From Echinarachnius parma (lineage: Eukaryota > Echinodermata > Echinoidea > Clypeasteroida > Echinarachniidae): a stretch of 64,000 bases of DNA. Of this stretch, positions 1 to 11,562 are shown piece after piece. The position numbers were made by a program, and so were the translations under genes. The DNA lies in contig JBAMJV010003283.1 of assembly GCA_037951105.1 (NCBI GenBank), forward strand, positions 1 to 64,000. The letters are read 5' to 3'. Numbering within the stretch: the first letter of the stretch is position 1; every line of letters starts with the position of its first letter. Below the pieces are notes generated by a model, which saw nothing but the letters and a program-made list of their open reading frames with translations, did not search any database and was not told the DNA's origin.

Positions 1-275
1 TCGGGAGTTATTCTAATGGCTTCCTTTCATTATCCAGTCAATCCCTTGAGTTCTGCTTATATGCATTAAGACAATGGGCCCCTTTGAAAGTCAGTCATAG
101 TATAACAGGTCACCAGCAATACAGTGTCCAGGATGATCCAGGACTCAATTTGGCTGATGACCGACTATATATATACTATGACTGAATTTCAAAGGCCCAT
201 AATTGTCCTGAAGCCTATAATAAGAACTCAATGGATTGACTGGATAATGAAAGAAAACCATTAGAATATCTCCGG
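1..275. mobile_element. Hairpin MITE at window start
   Basis: Positions about 3-107 and 165-273 are near-perfect inverted copies of each other, both carrying ATTCTAATGG, TTTCATTATCCAGTCAATCC and the CAGTCATAGTATA stretch. A spacer of about 55 bp separates them. Outer ends read GGGAG.TATTCTAATGG on both sides. No coding capacity is visible, so this is a non-autonomous foldback or MITE. The left end may continue beyond the window. Confidence 0.8.
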
Positions 276-419
276 GACCATAGCAACGAGACAGTGCTGG
301 AGCAAAGTGGGTTAACTGGTTACCGGTAGTCTTTGTCTTTTAGGCCAGGCTCTAGTTGAGCCACTGATGAGAATTCGGGCCATTGACTTTAAAAACTGGA
401 TTTTTATTTTATTTTAGCA

Positions 420-961
420 GGTTGGTTTCTTCTTGAAAACTTACTTTGACAGAGAAATACTTTCCCCTCGTGCTCGCTTTGTAGCCTCTGTACATCCTGA
501 AGGGTCAAATGATACAGTGTGGGGTCTCCCTGCAGACTCTAAAACATGCAACCTAGATTCATTCCTCACCATCGATCTCGGATCGGTGGTCACTGATCTG
601 CACTGGGCGATGTCAATCGGAATAGAATCAAACGTTGATATCCGATCAGTCATCGATTTTGACAGGGTGATCGTATGGGAGTGATCCGGAATGGAATCAT
701 CGACCATGGCGGTCAACGGCACTTGGTCCATTCGAAGTCGACGCCGAACGCACAGATACACTCCTTGTCATGGTCAGCGCGGTCGCCTTGGTATTGTATA
801 AACGAGTCAGGAGCAGCTTTGCTCGGTTTAAATTCCCCGTCATCATGTTCAACATCAAAGCCGGCCGTGCAACAACTACCTCTATTTCCCTACGATATGT
901 TCAAGACGATCGAGTTCATGTGGTGACCATAAATGAGGACGTCTTTGGCGGGAAAATCTGA
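420..961 (+). pseudogene. Possible terminal exon of an unidentified gene, frame broken
   Basis: A polypyrimidine tract ending TTTTAGCAG at 411-420 looks like a splice acceptor. The frame after it stays open to a TGA at 682-684 (QVGFFLKTYFDREI... to ...FDRVIVWE). A second open frame starts just after a TGA at 668-670 and runs to TGA at 959-961 (SYGSDPEWNHRPW... to ...NEDVFGGKI). The two could join by one frameshift between about 671 and 684, but this is inference. Both parts have mixed, coding-like composition. I recognise no family. It could be a real last exon with a sequence error, a decayed pseudogene, or chance open frames. Confidence 0.35.
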
Positions 962-1773
962 ATACTGGCGTTTCGTACGGTGATCTCTTCTTCGTGTACC
1001 CGGTGACATAATTATTCAGCATCCCCTTAATTAGGTCACTCGAATAGACATATAATTTAAGACACTGCTCCGCTCGAATACAATTATTGGCGGAAATACA
1101 AACGGTTAGATTGCACTGTCATTTGCGCATATAAACGTTTGTATCCACTTGAATATTCATTTTGCGAAAATTGAATAAATTTCATCCTTGTCCATATCTT
1201 GAGTAATTAATTAATAAGACGGGCATTTAGTTACCATCTTCCAAGTACATTTCATTACTTAGATTGAAAGTGGCGAACTGCGTTCATTTTGTTTTTCTCT
1301 CTCCATTGAGTATTCCAAAACCAGAGCACAGAAAGGGCAAAATGACTTTCAACACTGCTGCTGAAAACTAATACGCAAGTCAAATTGTTTAAAGATGAGG
1401 AAAATAGTTTTGATCGCGTGTTCCAGTAATCCGTGAAACAACGGATGTATGCCAATTTTAGAGAAAAGTCAATCATGAATCAGACATTTTATTTTATATG
1501 TCTGATAACAGACATCCAGAAGAGGAAGCTTTCAACGAGATGTACGTCATCATGAGCTGAGCATCTCACTCAAATTTTGCAAATGGATTTGATACAGGCA
1601 CTGACATGGGTGAGGATGGGTTTGCTTCATTTGCCACTCATATACACGCATTAATGCCATCATCACGCTAATTGTCTCAATACACTGCAAAAAGGTTGAT
1701 CTATTCAAATTGATCGTCTGATTCGCCTATGTCAATCAGTGTCCGAACATAATGTATCAACAGACCAGTTAGG
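962..1773. other. No recognisable gene
   Basis: AT-rich unique-looking sequence. I see no convincing exon, RNA gene or terminal repeat; open frames are short and low in information. Confidence 0.5.
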
Positions 1774-1870
1774 ATGTGATCATGGGTAGCTTTATAGTCC
1801 ACCACACTGTGCTGTACTGAGAATGTGATCATGGGTAGCTTTATAGTCCACCACACTGTGCTGTACTGAT
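1774..1870. repeat. Two-copy tandem repeat, 49-bp period
   Basis: The stretch beginning GTGATCATGGGTAGCTTTAT is present twice, starting at 1776 and at 1825, with essentially no differences, so the duplication is recent. Confidence 0.85.
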
Positions 1871-1979
1871 GCCGACATAATTCAACACGTTTTGATGGGA
1901 ATTCTTGATATCGATGGGCGTTCTCGTTGGTCTTATGTAGGAAGTAGCATTTAGACAAATATAGTAACATTCGGAGGTA

Positions 1980-4027
1980 AGTCCTGAGATGAGAAAGCCA
2001 AAAGATCCCCTAGTATATCCACTGCCATGTAGTTTGTGTCACAAGCTGCAGATGCACGTAAAATCATGTGTGGCTTTTTTTCCTCTGCTCTCAAGTTCCA
2101 GAACTATTTATCCTTTCTCAAAATCTCAATTTTCACTGAAGTCCACAATTCCGCACACCTTGATAGGTCCGACATTAATCGCAGTGATTGTTTAGATAAG
2201 GAGAGTCAATTTCTCGATTCAAAGCGAACCATACAGAGTCAAGTTCTGTCATAGAATATCCCACAAAGATACCAATCAGAGAGATCCGTTTCTCACAATA
2301 TACGTACACCCACTTTTCATGCTTTATGGGAGAAAATATTGATATTTATAAATTCATTATTACCCAAATAAAAGATCTCTAAAATGCGCAAATGCAAGGA
2401 TTCAAATATAATTCACACGTAACAACAATACAATAAACGTGATTACATGAAAAATAGATGACATGGAAATAAAACGAATATAAACAAACAAAGAATGTTT
2501 GTATAACCCTTATATGTGTTTTATTTCTATGCAATGTTCTTTTTAGGATTGCATTACGATTATCTAGGAATCCTATCATCTTCCAAACTCTTCACCTAGA
2601 GTATATCATTTTACAGCTAGACACAGTGATAACTATATGTGATTACGATAAAGATTACAATAAGTGTTGAAGGTCTATGCTAGTTGTATGGTGTAATGTA
2701 AATGTGTAATTATTCACATTTCCTTTTATAAATTATTATTAGCGTACAGATTTACTTTAAGCCACGTATGAGTTCATTACCCAACAATTTGAAAGTAAAT
2801 AATATATCATGAGATTATACAATAATTATTGTTTGGTACGACCTATCTAACCATAATCATGATTGTCACCATAATAATAAAACGTAGACACTGAATATTC
2901 GCATTTATATTCATTTGGAAATACAAGGTGCACATTAGTATAGGGATTTTCGTTTCAGGCATTCATAAAGTTAGTTACAGGCCGCGTTTAGATATAATCA
3001 ATATTATATTCCATTCACAATACACAAACTCCAACATCAAAATCCTGGATCTTTGAATATTATTGTGTTTTTTTTAAAATCGGAATCAATGCAAGTATTA
3101 TCATGATAGAAAATCTATGATGTATCACAATCATCTTTAGTTTTCATATGCATTTTCCTACAACGATAGGCGTAATACAAGGCAGGAACTGGAGTTTTGG
3201 AAGTTTGGATGACGGCAATAATCGACAAAAAGATCTATACAATTGGGGCAAAACGCGTCATTTTCGGGCAGCTATAATTATAGTATGTGGTGAATAAATA
3301 ATTTTTTTTATATTTTGCTTGCCAGACAAATCAAGAAAGGTGATAATTAGAGTCGAGAGATCTCATCCCCGGCAGGAACCATGTGCATGCCCAAACGCCC
3401 TTGCCTACAACGGGAGTCTGGTTTCCATGGCAACATGTATTTGTTTTCGCCACTAATATTCATTATTCATGCACAGTAAGCCAGTAGGCTTATTCATTTA
3501 ACTGGAGGTCTTAAAACTTGCTTTACCAAAAATCAATTCCACATTATTTAGTGGCGAGGATACGGGAACACGAGAGTGGCCACAAACCCCATACAATAAT
3601 AATGTTACAACACAATATCACACAAGGGTAAAAATTCAAGAAATACATACATAACATACAACAGTTTGACGGTAGATTTCTCAATGATTAAGAAATGTTT
3701 GTCAGTATTGTACACATCACTGCAGAGCTTATCTTCTTATCTTCCATATGAAACCATAAAGAAATCAAACCATCACGCATGAATGATTAAAGATAATCTG
3801 TAGCGGTACTGTCCGAAACCCAATTGTTCAAAATTATAGACGACTTCTAAACGTTCCGCTCTGTTGTTAGCTGCATCGTCGAGCAAGCTTCTGTTTCCTT
3901 TTCGCAGGAAAAAACCGAATAAATGGAAACCTGCATTTATTTGCAGTCATATTTGTTAATGAATTAAATCAATTAACAATGCATTTTTATTACTAGTATT
4001 ATAATCATTATTATGATTATGATTATT
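1980..4027. other. Intergenic AT-rich DNA, nothing recognised
   Basis: About 2 kb with no supported exon, RNA gene or inverted terminal structure. Open frames are short and compositionally biased. Confidence 0.45.
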
Positions 4028-4134
<107 letters not shown>

Positions 4135-4157
4135 CATCTTCCAAACAGAGTTCGCGC

Positions 4158-4902
4158 TTAAAGGGGTAGTACAGATTTGATAAAGCTGAGCTTTAGCTGA
4201 GCACAATAACATTACAAACTAATGTTATAACTCTACCATGCTCGAAAGGTATATCAAATTACAAACGACTAAGTAAAAAGCCTGTTATAATTTTCAAAAG
4301 AACAATTAAACACAAGAGGGCGCTCTCTAAAAAATCACTGGTTTCAACCATTTTTCATAGATAAGTATGCATGTGATGTTTTGTTGAAATAATGATTAAT
4401 TAGAGAGATCATCAACAACTATCCAATTTATCCACTATTGCTGCTCTCTACCCAGGTGTATAAATGGGGACCGGTAGGAAGTGAAAGCCTTTATGTGAAC
4501 GATCTTCTTGAGCCCACTGAGCGCTTGGAAGGAATACTCCCCAGGGAGTGGAGATGGTGCACACAATGTGTGCTGGTTTGCATTGTATCCTATGACCGGG
4601 GTAATAATAAAATTGTAAAGCGCTTAGAGATGATTATCAATCGTGATAGGCGCTATATAAATAGTGGATATTATTATTAACTATTTAAAAACCTCTTTTG
4701 AAAATGTTGAAAAAGTGTAAGCATTCTTTAAATTTTTACAAAAATCATCGATCCGATCGTTTCCGAACCGATTTTGATCATATAAAGTTCATTCTATCAT
4801 TAAAACTGTATGCTCTTTCAATTTTTACACTCAGTTTTTCATTATCTCACAAACATTATTTTGTGCAGCGCCCTCTATACCAAAACTGAACTACCCCTTT
4901 AA
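4158..4902. mobile_element. TTAA-flanked MITE, family A, with SINE inside
   Basis: Left end TTAA-AGGGGTAGTACAG, right end ACTGAACTACCCCT-TTAA. Both halves carry the GAGGGCGCTCT / GCGCCCTCTATACC subterminal motif shared by family A copies near 9.2, 15.9, 37.2 and 38.1 kb. A tRNA-derived SINE fragment sits inside at about 4422-4680. No coding sequence. Confidence 0.8.
4422..4680 (+). mobile_element. SINE, 5'-truncated, inside a MITE
   Basis: Matches the body of the longer SINE at 34.4 kb: the GCTGCTCTCTACCCAGGTGT segment, CTCCCCAGGGAGTGGAGATG, GTAAAGCGCTTAGAGATGAT and GGCGCTATATAAAT, ending in a TTATTATTA tail. The tRNA-like head is missing. Confidence 0.85.
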
Positions 4903-5012
4903 CGTGTTGAATGATCTAGTGGGCAATAATAAAGACATTATTTCAGAATTTTGAATCCACATCACATATTCCCAATACCGATCAATACATTATGATCATT
5001 GTCGTCATCCAC

Positions 5013-6798
5013 TTAGTATGATGATAATGACAATGATGGCGTCACCGTGATCGATGCCGAAGCCACGACCACGCCGTACATGTTCCTGCCGCGACACTCG
5101 TACACGCCCGCGTCGCTGCCGGTGATGTTACCGATGTCCAGCCATGTCGTGACCATGTTCGGCTCTGGTCCACCGTGCTGGGTGACGAGGTAGCGCGCGT
5201 TGTCGCCTGGTATGGTGCCGCCCGACAGCGCGACGCCGTTCCGATGCCACTCGACGCTGGGCAGCGGCTGGGACGCGAGCTCGCAGTGCAGTAGTGCTCG
5301 CTCGCCCATCCGTGTCACGACCTCTAAGGGTGCTGTCACAATTTCTGGAACTGGATGCAAAATAATGAATACAAAAATAAATCATGTTTGCTTTAGCAGA
5401 ATAACAGAAAAACAAGGAAAATGACTGGATGTTTCATTATGCGTTTCTGAAAAGGATAACTAAACTTCTAGAATTATAACATCATATTTTTGTCAGGAAG
5501 TTGGTCCCTATATTAAAACCTAGTTGTGCTTTTGACTTGTTCCTTTCTCTGTAACTGCATTATCAAGTTTTTTCATATATCGTACATGTTCAAGTTAAAT
5601 ATCTCTAAAACGGTTTGATAGACAAATATTTCTTGGTCATACACATGTATATATATATTTCGTGTCAAAAGATTCTAAAAACTTTTCATTTTATTGGTGT
5701 AACATAAATTATTTTGTATTAAAGATATTTATAACAAATAGCAGATATTCATTATTTGTATATTTTTATCAATAAAATAATAATTACAATAATAATCAAA
5801 ACAATACAATAAACAATACTAATTTCCCTGGGAGACGTTCAACTATAGTTACTGCAATAAGTTAGCGATTATCACATTGCATTTTCGCCCATTACTCGGT
5901 AATATATGACATTAATTTACCATGGAATTTCCACACATCACTCAGTGGACATATCGGATCACTAAAATACACATTTTATTAACACTTCGTCTGATTTTGC
6001 ACTGCAACGAAGTAATATATCCCTCAAAGATCATAACAATTGTATTGGGGTTATGTGCATGTGCCTACAGACCAAAATAATATCAGCATAATACTAACCT
6101 CCAGGACACATTCCGCGTTTCCACTCGACGATGTTCCGTCCAGATTTGGCGGCAGCCTTGGCGGCGGCCTTCTTCAGCTGACACGGGTTGTCGTATGTGA
6201 CACCGTCGCTCCCGCATACCATCTCCTGGTCGACGCAGAAGCACACGGTCTCCACTGCCTTCAGAAAGACCAGCGGTGAGAGGTTGCGGGCATCGGCCGT
6301 CTTCCGGGGTAGGTCGATGTTAGGCAGGCAGCGCATGTGATCACCACATCGACCGAAGTAGTTTTCGCGCGGGTCCCATCTCATCTTGATCGTCGACGCT
6401 GTGATTGACTTCTTCGATGACGTCGATGGAGCGAAGTTTCGTTCGAACTCGTCGAAGGTTTCGTCATCGGGGTCGCAGTATTCGTCTACACCATTGCCGC
6501 AGACGTGACAACAGCTGCAGGGATCGCGAGTGTCAGGAACGAGTCCGTGGGGACATTGGTCTGGTAATATGTCGGGACAAGGCTGAGTTTCACAATTGCA
6601 TATGACGCCGTCGTGATCATCATCGATAGAATGGTCATCTGGACCAAAATCGAGCTCAACTTCCGTGACTATTCGATCGTGACGATCACTGTGTTTTCTT
6701 CTCGCAGATATGCTCCCAGCCGAGAAAAGTAGAAGAGTGATGATTATAGTTACAAGCGCCATAATACTGCTGATATTCTTAGTTGTGTGTATTATCAT
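5013..6798 (-). CDS. Secreted IGFBP-Kazal-Ig protein (IGFBP7/KAZALD1/IGFBPL1 family)
   Basis: Two coding exons, 6798-6099 and 5350-5013, joined by an intron with donor GTTAGT and acceptor CATCCAG. The split codon G|TT keeps frame, giving 345 residues and a TAA stop. Residues 1-32 form a hydrophobic signal peptide. About 67-160 is a cysteine-rich IGFBP-type module with the variant core CSCCHVC instead of GCGCCxxC. About 186-231 is a Kazal-like domain (VCGSDGVTYDNPC). About 240-340 is an I-set Ig domain (LLHCELAS, DAGVYEC). The Ig domain also has a GD...HGGPE...W pattern typical of IGFBP7-like proteins. Such proteins are extracellular and bind growth-factor-type ligands or matrix; the ligand here is unknown. 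The acidic stretch after the signal peptide is unusual. Met13 is an alternative start. The intron holds a family-B repeat fragment. Confidence 0.9.
5830..6030 (+). repeat. MITE family B fragment in the intron
   Basis: Shares the ordered motifs of family B (TCACATTGCATTTTCGCCCA-like block, then CATCACTCAGTGGACATATC and ACACATTTTATTAA) with copies at 11.2, 29.5 and, inverted, 12.0, 21.7, 29.2 and 30.3 kb. It lies in the intron of the minus-strand IGFBP-type gene. Confidence 0.7.
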
Positions 6799-7228
6799 GA
6801 AAACTAGATGTTAATACTAGTGGTTATTATTATCGTTCACTGGAAAATATATCCTACTTGAACATGAACTACCTTCAACGTGTTCTGATCCATTTCTGCG
6901 ATAATCTCGAAGTGAGATCGTCTGAAAACAAACACAAAAGATTATGGCAATATATGGATAGAAACTCCAATGTATGTGTGTATGCTTGGCTCTAAACAAA
7001 TTATAATTGTTATCATACCTCCCCAAACACGGCGGTGAGTCCCGCCCCTGCAGAGTGACGGTATTTCATAAGTCGACTGTCTTCATAACGAGTCCTGACA
7101 ACCGTATTATGAACTTTAAAAATTAAATTGTTTTCACAATCGAGCGATCTGAAAGGCGATAGCTCCGTACCGGGCACTGGCGTAGCGAGGGGTGGGGGCT
7201 CCTGGGCCGAAGCTCCCCCCCCCCTATA

Positions 7229-7418
7229 ACACTAAGAAAAAAAGGTACAACTTTGCACCTTTAAAGGTGCAAAGTTGTACCCCAAAGGTACAAGATTGTA
7301 CCCTAAAGAAGGGGTGCAAAATTGCACCCTATATGTTGAGTGTGAAAAGTTGTACCTTAAAAGGAGCCGCCAGTGTTGCATCACTTTGCACCTTTTTTGT
7401 ACCTTTTTTTCTTAGTGT
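7229..7418. mobile_element. Short palindromic MITE, ends ACACTAAG
   Basis: Starts ACACTAAGAAAAAAAGGTAC and ends with the inverted form (GTACCTTTTTTTCTTAGTGT). The interior repeats short modules around TTGTACC and GGTGCAAA in both orientations, including a perfect 38-bp palindrome at 7244-7281. Confidence 0.8.
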
Positions 7419-7515
7419 ATACTCAGGCTTGTTAGCCAGTGGTTTTTATTTTGAGGCTTTGAATTGCTTAAATCCAAAAGCGTCCGGGGGCTCCGAAAAA
7501 GATAAAAAGAAAATA

Positions 7516-7590
7516 GGCTTTCCCCGTGATTCGAACCCGAGACTTCCGGATTGCTAGACCCGTACTCTTCCCACTGAGCTAGGAAAAGCC
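7516..7590 (-). repeat. tRNA-like sequence (SINE-type head)
   Basis: 75 nt with an acceptor stem GGCTTTT/AAAGCC, box A-like TAGCTCAGTGG, box B GGTTCGAATCA and a loop CTAGCAA that would give anticodon AGC. The anticodon stem is imperfect. Related copies occur at 33.1, 48.8 and 49.1 kb and share flanks, so this is a dispersed tRNA-derived element rather than a working tRNA gene. Confidence 0.65.
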
Positions 7591-7696
7591 CTTGTGCTGG
7601 TGTTATTCACTGAAACCCGTCAATGTTCTTGATGGTCAGAAGGTATTATAAACCTGACACAAACCCGAAGGATATGATTATATGTAATCAACTTAG

Positions 7697-7740
7697 GGAT
7701 ATGTGCGAGGGATCACCGAAGTGATGCAGCTTTTTTATAT
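7697..7740 (+). repeat. Hairpin plus T-tract motif of the tRNA-like element family
   Basis: The block GGATCACCGAAGTGATGCAG followed by a T run forms a small hairpin (ATCAC/GTGAT). The same block with a T run occurs at about 48,747-48,775 beside another tRNA-like copy. Confidence 0.6.
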
Positions 7741-8570
7741 TATTATTCTTTATTAATTTTCATACATATTATATATTTCTGGTAAGTTTCCCTATTATTA
7801 TTATTAATAATTATCATCATCAACATTCTCATTATTATCATCATCATTTAGATACATGTAGTTACGCCACTACGATCACGAACACGAATACAAACAAAAA
7901 CAATAGGAGTTCGAAAAGTGGTTGTGGGCTAGGGCTGCTGCAGCCCTGCTAGTTTTGAAAAGGGCAATATTCGCAAGCCCAATCCAATTCTGGAAATATT
8001 ACCTCACTTACATTTCATTTTCGGGCAGGGATGTGGTACAACAAAATGATGACATTTCTTGTCAATTGAAAACGAGAAGGATAGTATTCGGGCATAAGCC
8101 CTCTGCCCCTATATATTGCAATAAAAATGAACGTGCCCGTTTATGCCCATATGTGAATTTACATGCACTTGAGTTCTCCTCCTCAACCCCGATGAGGGAC
8201 CATGCACCACCCGATTCTACATGCCCTACTAGCCTGCTAAATTGGTTGGAATATGGTACGGGCGCGGCGCTGTGACCTCCGCTGTTACCCCTCTGCCGTG
8301 TCGGCTTCAATCACATTCCTAACTTCACCTGAAAACCCGAGATAAAGGACTTGGGAATCAAAACCACTTTGAACTTGGAATTAAAACCACCTTTTCAATC
8401 GTATTTCCGTGTTGTGCCATGGTTCATCTTCTTACTTGTTTTTCCCCATTAGTTATTGTTTTATGGAAAACGGTTTTTACTTTTTTTTATGAGAAAATGT
8501 CACTACCGCATCCCGATCTCTGCATATATGAAACATTATTAAAGGGATCTACTGGCATTAAAGGCAAAGG

Positions 8571-9240
8571 GATAGTACAGCTTTGGTCAAACTGATAAGT
8601 AACCAAAACTGTTTTTTTTTTTTTTTTTTTTTTTTTACAGACGCGTTCAATAACTTATGATTGTTTACGTCTGGGATCGCCCATTAGACGCAGCCAGGTT
8701 TGGATTATATAGCAAAGCGCGAAGCTCTTACCAAATGATACACTTAGTTTTCGGGGTACCACCACCCACAAATAATATTCTTATAAATGAAAAGGTAACA
8801 TCTTTAGTAGTCCATTCCATCAACAAGTTCACAAAAATATATTTCCAGAAAAGAAAGATATAATTGGAAAACACGTCACCATTCTAAAGCATGCGTTCAT
8901 GGGTCTGCATGTACGAATACTACTATGTCTAGAGCAAACGAATCGTCCGGGATTCTATTGTCTCCAAACGTACGCGTGAATAGCATTGGCGCACTCGCAA
9001 ATGTTTGGCCCGTACGGAACCAGGATACAATAGTGGTTCCGTAAGTGGTGGTAATTTATTGCTTTGTTTATGAATTTACACAACCCTTTGCAAAATCTTG
9101 GGTACCTATTTGATATCACAAAACGGTACCTAAACATATATTATGTGTTGTTCTTTGCCTGGTGGTCCCCTTTAACGGTTGCCTCACAAATTAAACATTT
9201 CTTGAAGCGCCCTCTAAACCAAAACTGTACTATCCCTTTA
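8571..9240. mobile_element. MITE family A with family C nested inside
   Basis: Outer ends AAAGGGATAGTACAGCTTTG and ACTGTACTATCCCTTTAG are family A. Inside, about 8753-9172, lies a family C element, from GGGGTACCACCACCC to CTGGTGGTCCCCTTTAA. A T-run of about 25 follows the left end of A. Non-coding. Confidence 0.7.
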
Positions 9241-9435
9241 GATTGGGAGGCATAGATAATGTTTGGCACGATTTATTTGTCATACTTTTATTTTGTCATA
9301 TGGGCAGTCAGTGACAGTATACCAACGCGGGCATGGATCGAGTTGTCGCACTGGATAAATGTTGCTGTACTTATAGCAATAATAATGGAACGAGTATCAC
9401 CCGTAGTCATGGTAGTTGGAAATACCAAGTGACAT

Positions 9436-10230
9436 AATTATGGGTGCGCTTCGTTATTCCGAAGGTTCGTTATTCCGAAGGTTCGTTATTCCGAGGATTC
9501 GTTATTCCGAAGGTTCGCTATTCCTAAAATGAAATCAGGTTCGTTATTCCGAAAATGAATTCGGGTTTGTTGTAATGCTATAATTTCAGATTGGCGTAGC
9601 CACGCGAAGGAAGGGAGAGAGGTGAGGGGGGGGGGGGGGGGGGGGGGGGCTTGCTCAACACAGGCTCTGTATTAAATTAAGAGAAATAGAACTATAATTT
9701 CAGATTAGCACAGCCACGTGGGAAAGAAGATGGGAGGGGGGGAGGGGGCTCCTGCTTAATCAAATAAAGATATAAAACAAACTTAAATGTTTGATTGGTC
9801 TGGCCAAGGGAGAGAAAGGGAAAGGGGGAGGGGTATGCCTAATGCAGGCTGCAAATTAAATTTAAAAAAAATAATTATAGTACATGTACATGCATTATAA
9901 CAAACCAGATTTCATTTTAATATTATAACTAACCCGAATTCATTTTCGGATTAACGAACCCTATTTTATTTTCGGACTAATGAACCTTCGGAATAACGAA
10001 CCTTCGGAATAACGAACCTTCGGAATAACGAACCTTCGGAATAACGAACCCGATTTTATTTTCGGATAAACGAACCTTCGGAATAACGAACCCGATTTCG
10101 TTTTAGGAATAGCGAACCTTCGGAATAACGAACCTTCGGAATAACGAACCTTCGGAATAACGAATCTTCGGAATAACCGAACCTTCGGAATAACGGACCT
10201 TCGGAATAACGGACTGTAACCATAATTATG
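9436..10230. mobile_element. Foldback element with 16-bp unit arms
   Basis: The left arm (about 9450-9565) is a run of TTCGTTATTCCGAAGG-type units. The right arm (about 9935-10,215) is a longer run of the reverse complement. Both outer edges carry CATAATTATGG in inverted orientation. The centre (about 9570-9930) has G-rich and lightly repeated sequence with a G run at 9626-9649. Structure is like foldback transposons with tandem-repeat termini. No transposase is visible. Confidence 0.8.
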
Positions 10231-10667
10231 ATATTAGCATGATTACACGGACGATAGAGCGAGAGTGAAAATAATGCAGAGTTGCAGACACATAATTAGG
10301 GGGAGGCTTGCTTTTTCGTGAGGGACACTGGAAACGTGACTACATGTATTTGTGATCTGAATGTCATCCTTCTTCCCGTTCTCGTTTACATTACAGTATT
10401 CTGCCCGCATGCGCGTCGATGAATTGAGCTTTAATGAAGACCACACTAAGGAATCGTATATTCACCATATCAATGGACGCATGCGCATAAATGTATTAAT
10501 CTTACAAAACATGTTGCTAATGTAAAAGATAATTCAAACGTACGTATATATTATTGACCACCGATCCGTTTGTACCTCATTTGAAAGGAGTGTTCAAGAG
10601 ATTAAACATCTACTATATCAAGATGATTTGATTTTGGCATAACATTCATCATCCATAGATCTTCTCT

Positions 10668-10815
10668 CCTATTATCTTCGAGACCAGTCGGTTAAAAGCC
10701 ATAGAATCGTGCAAAGATATCTCCGATACTCAAACTAGAATCAAGAAAACCATCAATGTCGATCGCTGGTGGGCTGAGTTCACGTCTGTAGAGTCTGGAT
10801 GCCGTTTTCTTTCCG
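10668..10815 (+). CDS. Candidate internal exon, unidentified
   Basis: A frame open from after the TAG at 10,665-10,667 reads ...DISDTQTRIKKTINVDRWWA... to ...VESGCRFLS and meets a good donor CC|GTAAGT at 10,816. A possible acceptor AG precedes it. The composition looks coding, but the exon is short and I recognise no family. Confidence 0.2.
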
Positions 10816-11164
10816 TAAGTTCGTGTTGCTCTTTAATTCTAACTGATTACAAAGTTTTAAAGTATCGAATAGATGCCTTTTCTTGCAAATGTTCATACAA
10901 AACGATAATTAATATAAAATTAATACAATGTATAGGTTTCGACCCAAACCCATATATCCAACCTCTTTAATCAAAATATTATACAATCACAGCACGAAAT
11001 TGAGTTGGGTCACTATTTGTGATGGAGTATATAATGTGCAGTAGAACTTCATTCATACAGAATCGTCTCGAAACCACGTGTTACTGTAAAATAATTTAGT
11101 AAATGAAAATTAAAGATATTTTTTTGTTGCGGTGAAGAATTTATCAAATTTAAAGAGGGATTTC

Positions 11165-11562
11165 ATCATTGAAGGGAATTAGCAACATTGTCCAAATCCT
11201 CAAAACTTACTTGGAACTCTATAATGGTTCTCTTATACCTTATCATATTCATATTAACAATAAAAGCACGGGACAGGTTTCGGTTTTTCAAATTTCCATT
11301 TCGTTCAAAAGATACTTACGATTGAAGTGTTCAAAATAGGAAATTGTCTACGGGATAATTTCATGCCGTATACAAAGTAAGTACAATGAGTTAGTGAATA
11401 TCACTTTGCATTTTTGCTCATATCTCAGCCAAAAAACATCCAATGAACGTGACGTTTGCACACATACTTTGTGGGCATAATTATCAGATCACTCAAATAC
11501 ATATTTTATTAATCACTCATCACTTTTTGCACTTGCCAATAAAGTTACTAGATCCCTTTAAA
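11165..11562 (+). mobile_element. MITE family B
   Basis: Ordered blocks ACATTGTCCAAATCCTCAAA, ACAATAAAAGCACGGGACAG, CATTTTTGCTCATATCTCAG and a right end AGATCCCTTTAA. An inverted copy lies about 480 bp downstream. No open frame of note. Confidence 0.75.

Noticed and set aside
5128-5424. Frames on both strands over the Ig exon
   Set aside because: Shadows of the real minus-strand Ig exon.
6875-6925. Upstream 5' UTR exon of the IGFBP-type gene (TTTTCAG...AAG|GTAGTT)
   Set aside because: Splice-like sites exist, but the intron to the coding exon would be only a few tens of bases; no further support.
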